Part shown: in pieces, positions 13,645 through 15,573 of the stretch
Numbering within the stretch: position 1 is the first letter of the stretch
Layout: the number at the start of each line of letters is the position of its first letter
Source of the DNA: RUG572 sp051884915
GTDB lineage: Bacteria > Verrucomicrobiota > Kiritimatiellia > RFP12 > UBA1067
Assembly (NCBI GenBank): GCA_051884915.1
Contig: JBJEWF010000057.1
Span: 1-15,573, forward strand
Direction of reading: 5' to 3'
Length of the DNA: 15,573 nucleotides
Translations under genes and position numbers: made by a program
The notes under the pieces: model-generated
What the model saw: the letters and a program-made list of their open reading frames with translations, nothing else
The model's database searches: none
What the model was told of the DNA's origin: nothing

Positions 13645-14337
13645 ATGCTCCACGTTGTTGCAACGCCAATCGGCAATCTGGGCGATTTGAGCCCGCGGGC
13701 GGTCGACGCGCTCCGGAACGCGTCGCTGATCGCCTGCGAAGACACGCGGCGGACCTGGCAGCTGCTGGCGCATTTCGGCATTCCGCGGCCGGAGATGGTC
13801 AGCTACCGCCAGGGCAACGAGGACCGGATCGCCGAAACGGTCGTGACGGCGGTCAAGGCGGGGCGGGAGGTGGCATTGGCCTCCGACGGCGGCTATCCCG
13901 CCATTTCCGATCCCGGCTACCGCCTGGTGCGGAAATGCGCGCAGGAACGCGTTCCGTTCGACGTCATTCCCGGCGCCAGCGCCGTCAACGTGGCGCTGCT
14001 GATGAGCGGCTTGCCGACGAGTTCGTTCACGTTCCGCGGCTTTCCGCCGCGCGGGCCGGGCGCGCTTCGCCACTGGTTTGCGGAGGACCGCGACCGGGAG
14101 CACACCCTCATCGGCTATGAAAGCCCGTTCCGCATCGGCGCGACGCTGCAGGCGGCGTTCGAGGTTCTGGGCGACCGCGAGGCCGCGGTCTGCATTGAAC
14201 TGACCAAGCTGCACGAACGCGTCGAGCGCGGCTATCTGTCCGAACTGGCGGAGCGATTCAAGGGCGTGGCCGTCAAGGGCGAAGTCGCCTTTGTCATTGC
14301 CGGCTGCAACCCCAAGTTCTGCCGGAAGGCCGACTGA
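13645..14337 (+). CDS. rsmI: 16S rRNA (cytidine-1402-2'-O)-methyltransferase
   Basis: SAM-dependent enzyme that methylates the ribose of C1402 in the 16S rRNA decoding centre. RsmI/tetrapyrrole-methylase motifs run in order: VATPIGNLGDLSPRA at the N-terminus, LIACEDTRRT, ASDGGYPAISDPGYRLV (usually SDAGTPGISDPG), IPGASAVNVAL, FRGFPP, ESPFRI, ELTKLHERVERG and KGEVAFVIAG at the end. At 230 residues it stops right after the catalytic fold, lacking the roughly 40-50-residue C-terminal extension of E. coli-type RsmI. No Shine-Dalgarno is visible; the upstream bases hold two tandem TCAACGG copies (13629-13642). It lies 42 bases after the DUF805 gene. Confidence 0.92.
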   Translation: MLHVVATPIGNLGDLSPRAVDALRNASLIACEDTRRTWQLLAHFGIPRPEMVSYRQGNEDRIAETVVTAVKAGREVALASDGGYPAISDPGYRLVRKCAQERVPFDVIPGASAVNVALLMSGLPTSSFTFRGFPPRGPGALRHWFAEDRDREHTLIGYESPFRIGATLQAAFEVLGDREAAVCIELTKLHERVERGYLSELAERFKGVAVKGEVAFVIAGCNPKFCRKAD

Positions 14338-14409
14338 CGGCGGCGCGGCGGCCGCCGGCGTGAACCCTGCCGCCCCGGCCGGCGTTCAATTTCCAGAAAG
14401 GAGAACGAC

Positions 14410-15480
14410 ATGAAGAAAACGATTCTGGCGCTCGCCGTGGCGTGGGGCGGCCTCGTCCATGCGGATCAGACCGCGGCCATCGACGCGGCCCTTGCGAACG
14501 GCATCAGGTTCCTGCTGGCGCAGCAGGCCGAGGACGGGCATTTCAGCGATCCGCAGATGCCGGCGCTGACGGCTCTGCCGCTGTGGGCGTTCGTCCATGG
14601 CGGAAAGGGGCAGACGGAGGCGGCGAAGAAGGCCGCCGCCTTCGTGCTGAAAACGCAGCGTCCGGATGGCGGGTTCTACGTCCCGAAGCCCGGACGGGGC
14701 GGCAGCGGCCTGGGCAACTACAACACGAGCGTCTGCATGAGCGCGCTGTTCGACAGCGGCCACGCGCCCATGAAGGCCATTCTGGACGCCCGCACCTACA
14801 TCGCCTCCAGCCAGCTGACGGGCGATGACACGATGGCCGGCGGCTTCGGCTACGACCGGACCAGCCGCCGGCGCTATGCCGACCTCTCGAACACCTCCTA
14901 CGCGATGGACGCGATGCGCCGGACGGAGAAGGCCGAGGACTTCCGCCCGAAAGGCCAGGCGCGCGCCGACCTGAACTGGGAGCAGGCGCTGGCGTTCGTG
15001 ACCCGGCTCCAGGAGAAGGAGGGCGAGCGCGCCGGCGGCGCGGCCTACAACGAACGGACGGCCCAGGCGGGACTGTCGACCAACGGAACGGGGCGCGTCC
15101 AGTTGCGCGCCTACGGTTCCATGAGCTATGCGGCCGTGCTTTCGATGTGCCACGCGAAATTGACGCGGTCCGACGCGCGCGTGAAAAGCGCGCTGGAGTA
15201 CTGCTCGAAGTTCTGGACGGTCGACGAGAATCCCGGCATGGGCAGCCAGGGGCTCTACTACTACTACGACATCCTGACGCGGGCGCTGTCCGTCGCCGGC
15301 GTGGACTCGTTCGTGCTGCCCGACGGGCGCACGGCCCACTGGCGCCGCGAACTGGCCGCCAAGCTGCTGGCGTTGCAGAAGGCGGACGGCAGCTGGGCCA
15401 ACGACAACAACCGGTTCTGGGAAAACGATCCCGTCCTCGCCACGTCCTTCGCCGTCCTCGCGCTTTCGGCATGCCGGTGA
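14410..15480 (+). CDS. secreted prenyltransferase/squalene-oxidase repeat protein
   Basis: A 356-residue protein with a clear signal peptide (MKKTILALAVAWGGLVHA, cleavage likely after residue 18). The mature part has the alpha/alpha-toroid repeats of the terpenoid cyclase / protein prenyltransferase fold: FLLAQQAEDGHFSD (about 35-47), LKTQRPDGGFY (about 80-90), GGFGYDRTSRRRYADLSNTSYAMDAM in the middle (broken here only as a description of one repeat), and LQKADGSW (Trp329) near the end. No DxDD motif of squalene-hopene cyclases is seen, so enzymatic cyclase activity is unlikely. Similar exported proteins are common in planctomycetes and relatives, with no proven role. AGGAG lies 6 bases before the ATG. 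It follows rsmI by 72 bases and may have a separate promoter that I cannot identify. Confidence 0.85.
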   Translation: MKKTILALAVAWGGLVHADQTAAIDAALANGIRFLLAQQAEDGHFSDPQMPALTALPLWAFVHGGKGQTEAAKKAAAFVLKTQRPDGGFYVPKPGRGGSGLGNYNTSVCMSALFDSGHAPMKAILDARTYIASSQLTGDDTMAGGFGYDRTSRRRYADLSNTSYAMDAMRRTEKAEDFRPKGQARADLNWEQALAFVTRLQEKEGERAGGAAYNERTAQAGLSTNGTGRVQLRAYGSMSYAAVLSMCHAKLTRSDARVKSALEYCSKFWTVDENPGMGSQGLYYYYDILTRALSVAGVDSFVLPDGRTAHWRRELAAKLLALQKADGSWANDNNRFWENDPVLATSFAVLALSACR

Positions 15481-15509
15481 AAAGGGGCTTTGCCGCGGGC
15501 GAAACTTTC

Positions 15510-15540
15510 CCGGGCTGAAACACCCTTATCCCGGATTTTT
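15510..15540 (+). terminator. possible short terminator
   Basis: CCGGG (15510-15514) can pair with CCCGG (15530-15534), followed by ATTTTT (15535-15540). The stem is only 5 bp and the loop is 15 bases, so it is weak. Position between two genes and the T run are the supporting facts. Confidence 0.3.
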
Positions 15541-15561
15541 GCAAAGGGGATGGAGGCGGCC

Positions 15562-15573
15562 ATGGACAAGGTC
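15562..15573 (+). CDS. start of the next gene (partial)
   Basis: ATG 15562 has GGAGG (15552-15556) 5 bases upstream and begins MDKV before the window ends. An in-frame ATG at 15550 is less likely because it overlaps the ribosome site. Product unknown. Confidence 0.5.

Noticed and set aside
14338..14409. GC-rich palindromes such as GGCGGCCGCC between rsmI and the next gene
   Set aside because: Short self-complementary GC words are expected by chance in this composition, and no T run or promoter pattern goes with them.
1..15573. tRNA, rRNA, CRISPR arrays, insertion sequences
   Set aside because: No cloverleaf, rRNA signature, regularly spaced repeats or transposase motifs were seen on either strand.

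Overview
This window is GC-rich (roughly two-thirds G+C by eye) and densely coded on the plus strand, with no RNA gene, CRISPR array or insertion sequence visible. The gene content points to a PVC-superphylum bacterium, most likely Kiritimatiellota, Lentisphaerota or a related Verrucomicrobiota lineage. The reasons are a very large secreted protein made of repeated LamG-like and autotransporter-type beta-strand modules, secreted prenyltransferase/squalene-oxidase-fold repeats, and secreted glycoside hydrolases paired with MFS transporters instead of SusC/SusD. This placement is an inference from gene families, not a search result.

Region 1 (1-5129) starts with the tail of an unknown gene. A three-gene cluster follows: a sugar-porter MFS transporter, a secreted GH27 alpha-galactosidase with NPCBM and Ig-like N-terminal domains, and a second MFS transporter. 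The first transporter has an extended -10 promoter so close to its ATG that the mRNA would be leaderless. The layout suggests extracellular or periplasmic release of galactose or a related sugar from a glycan, followed by uptake.

Region 2 (5130-10749) opens with a 283-base intergenic region that becomes AT-rich and holds an imperfect palindrome, an 11-C homopolymer and a promoter. It drives a secreted GH5-family glycosidase and, 24 bases downstream, a 1244-residue secreted protein with three LamG-like/beta-strand modules. GH27 plus GH5 activity would fit degradation of a galactose-decorated glycan such as a galactomannan, but the substrate is not proven by sequence.

Region 3 (10750-15573) is mostly housekeeping. 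It has ornithine carbamoyltransferase (argF), a divergent-motif aspartate carbamoyltransferase (pyrB), a DUF805 membrane protein coupled to pyrB, the 16S rRNA methyltransferase gene rsmI, a secreted terpenoid-cyclase-fold repeat protein, and the first codons of a further gene. The two carbamoyltransferases compete for carbamoyl phosphate and are adjacent. Their non-coding flanks are the most structured parts of the window. The argF leader has a sigma-70-like promoter, a 25-codon leaderless small ORF, a 13-bp hairpin and three GGTTTGA copies. The argF-pyrB gap has two interlocking, mutually exclusive hairpins. These leaders are the best candidates for undescribed regulation here.
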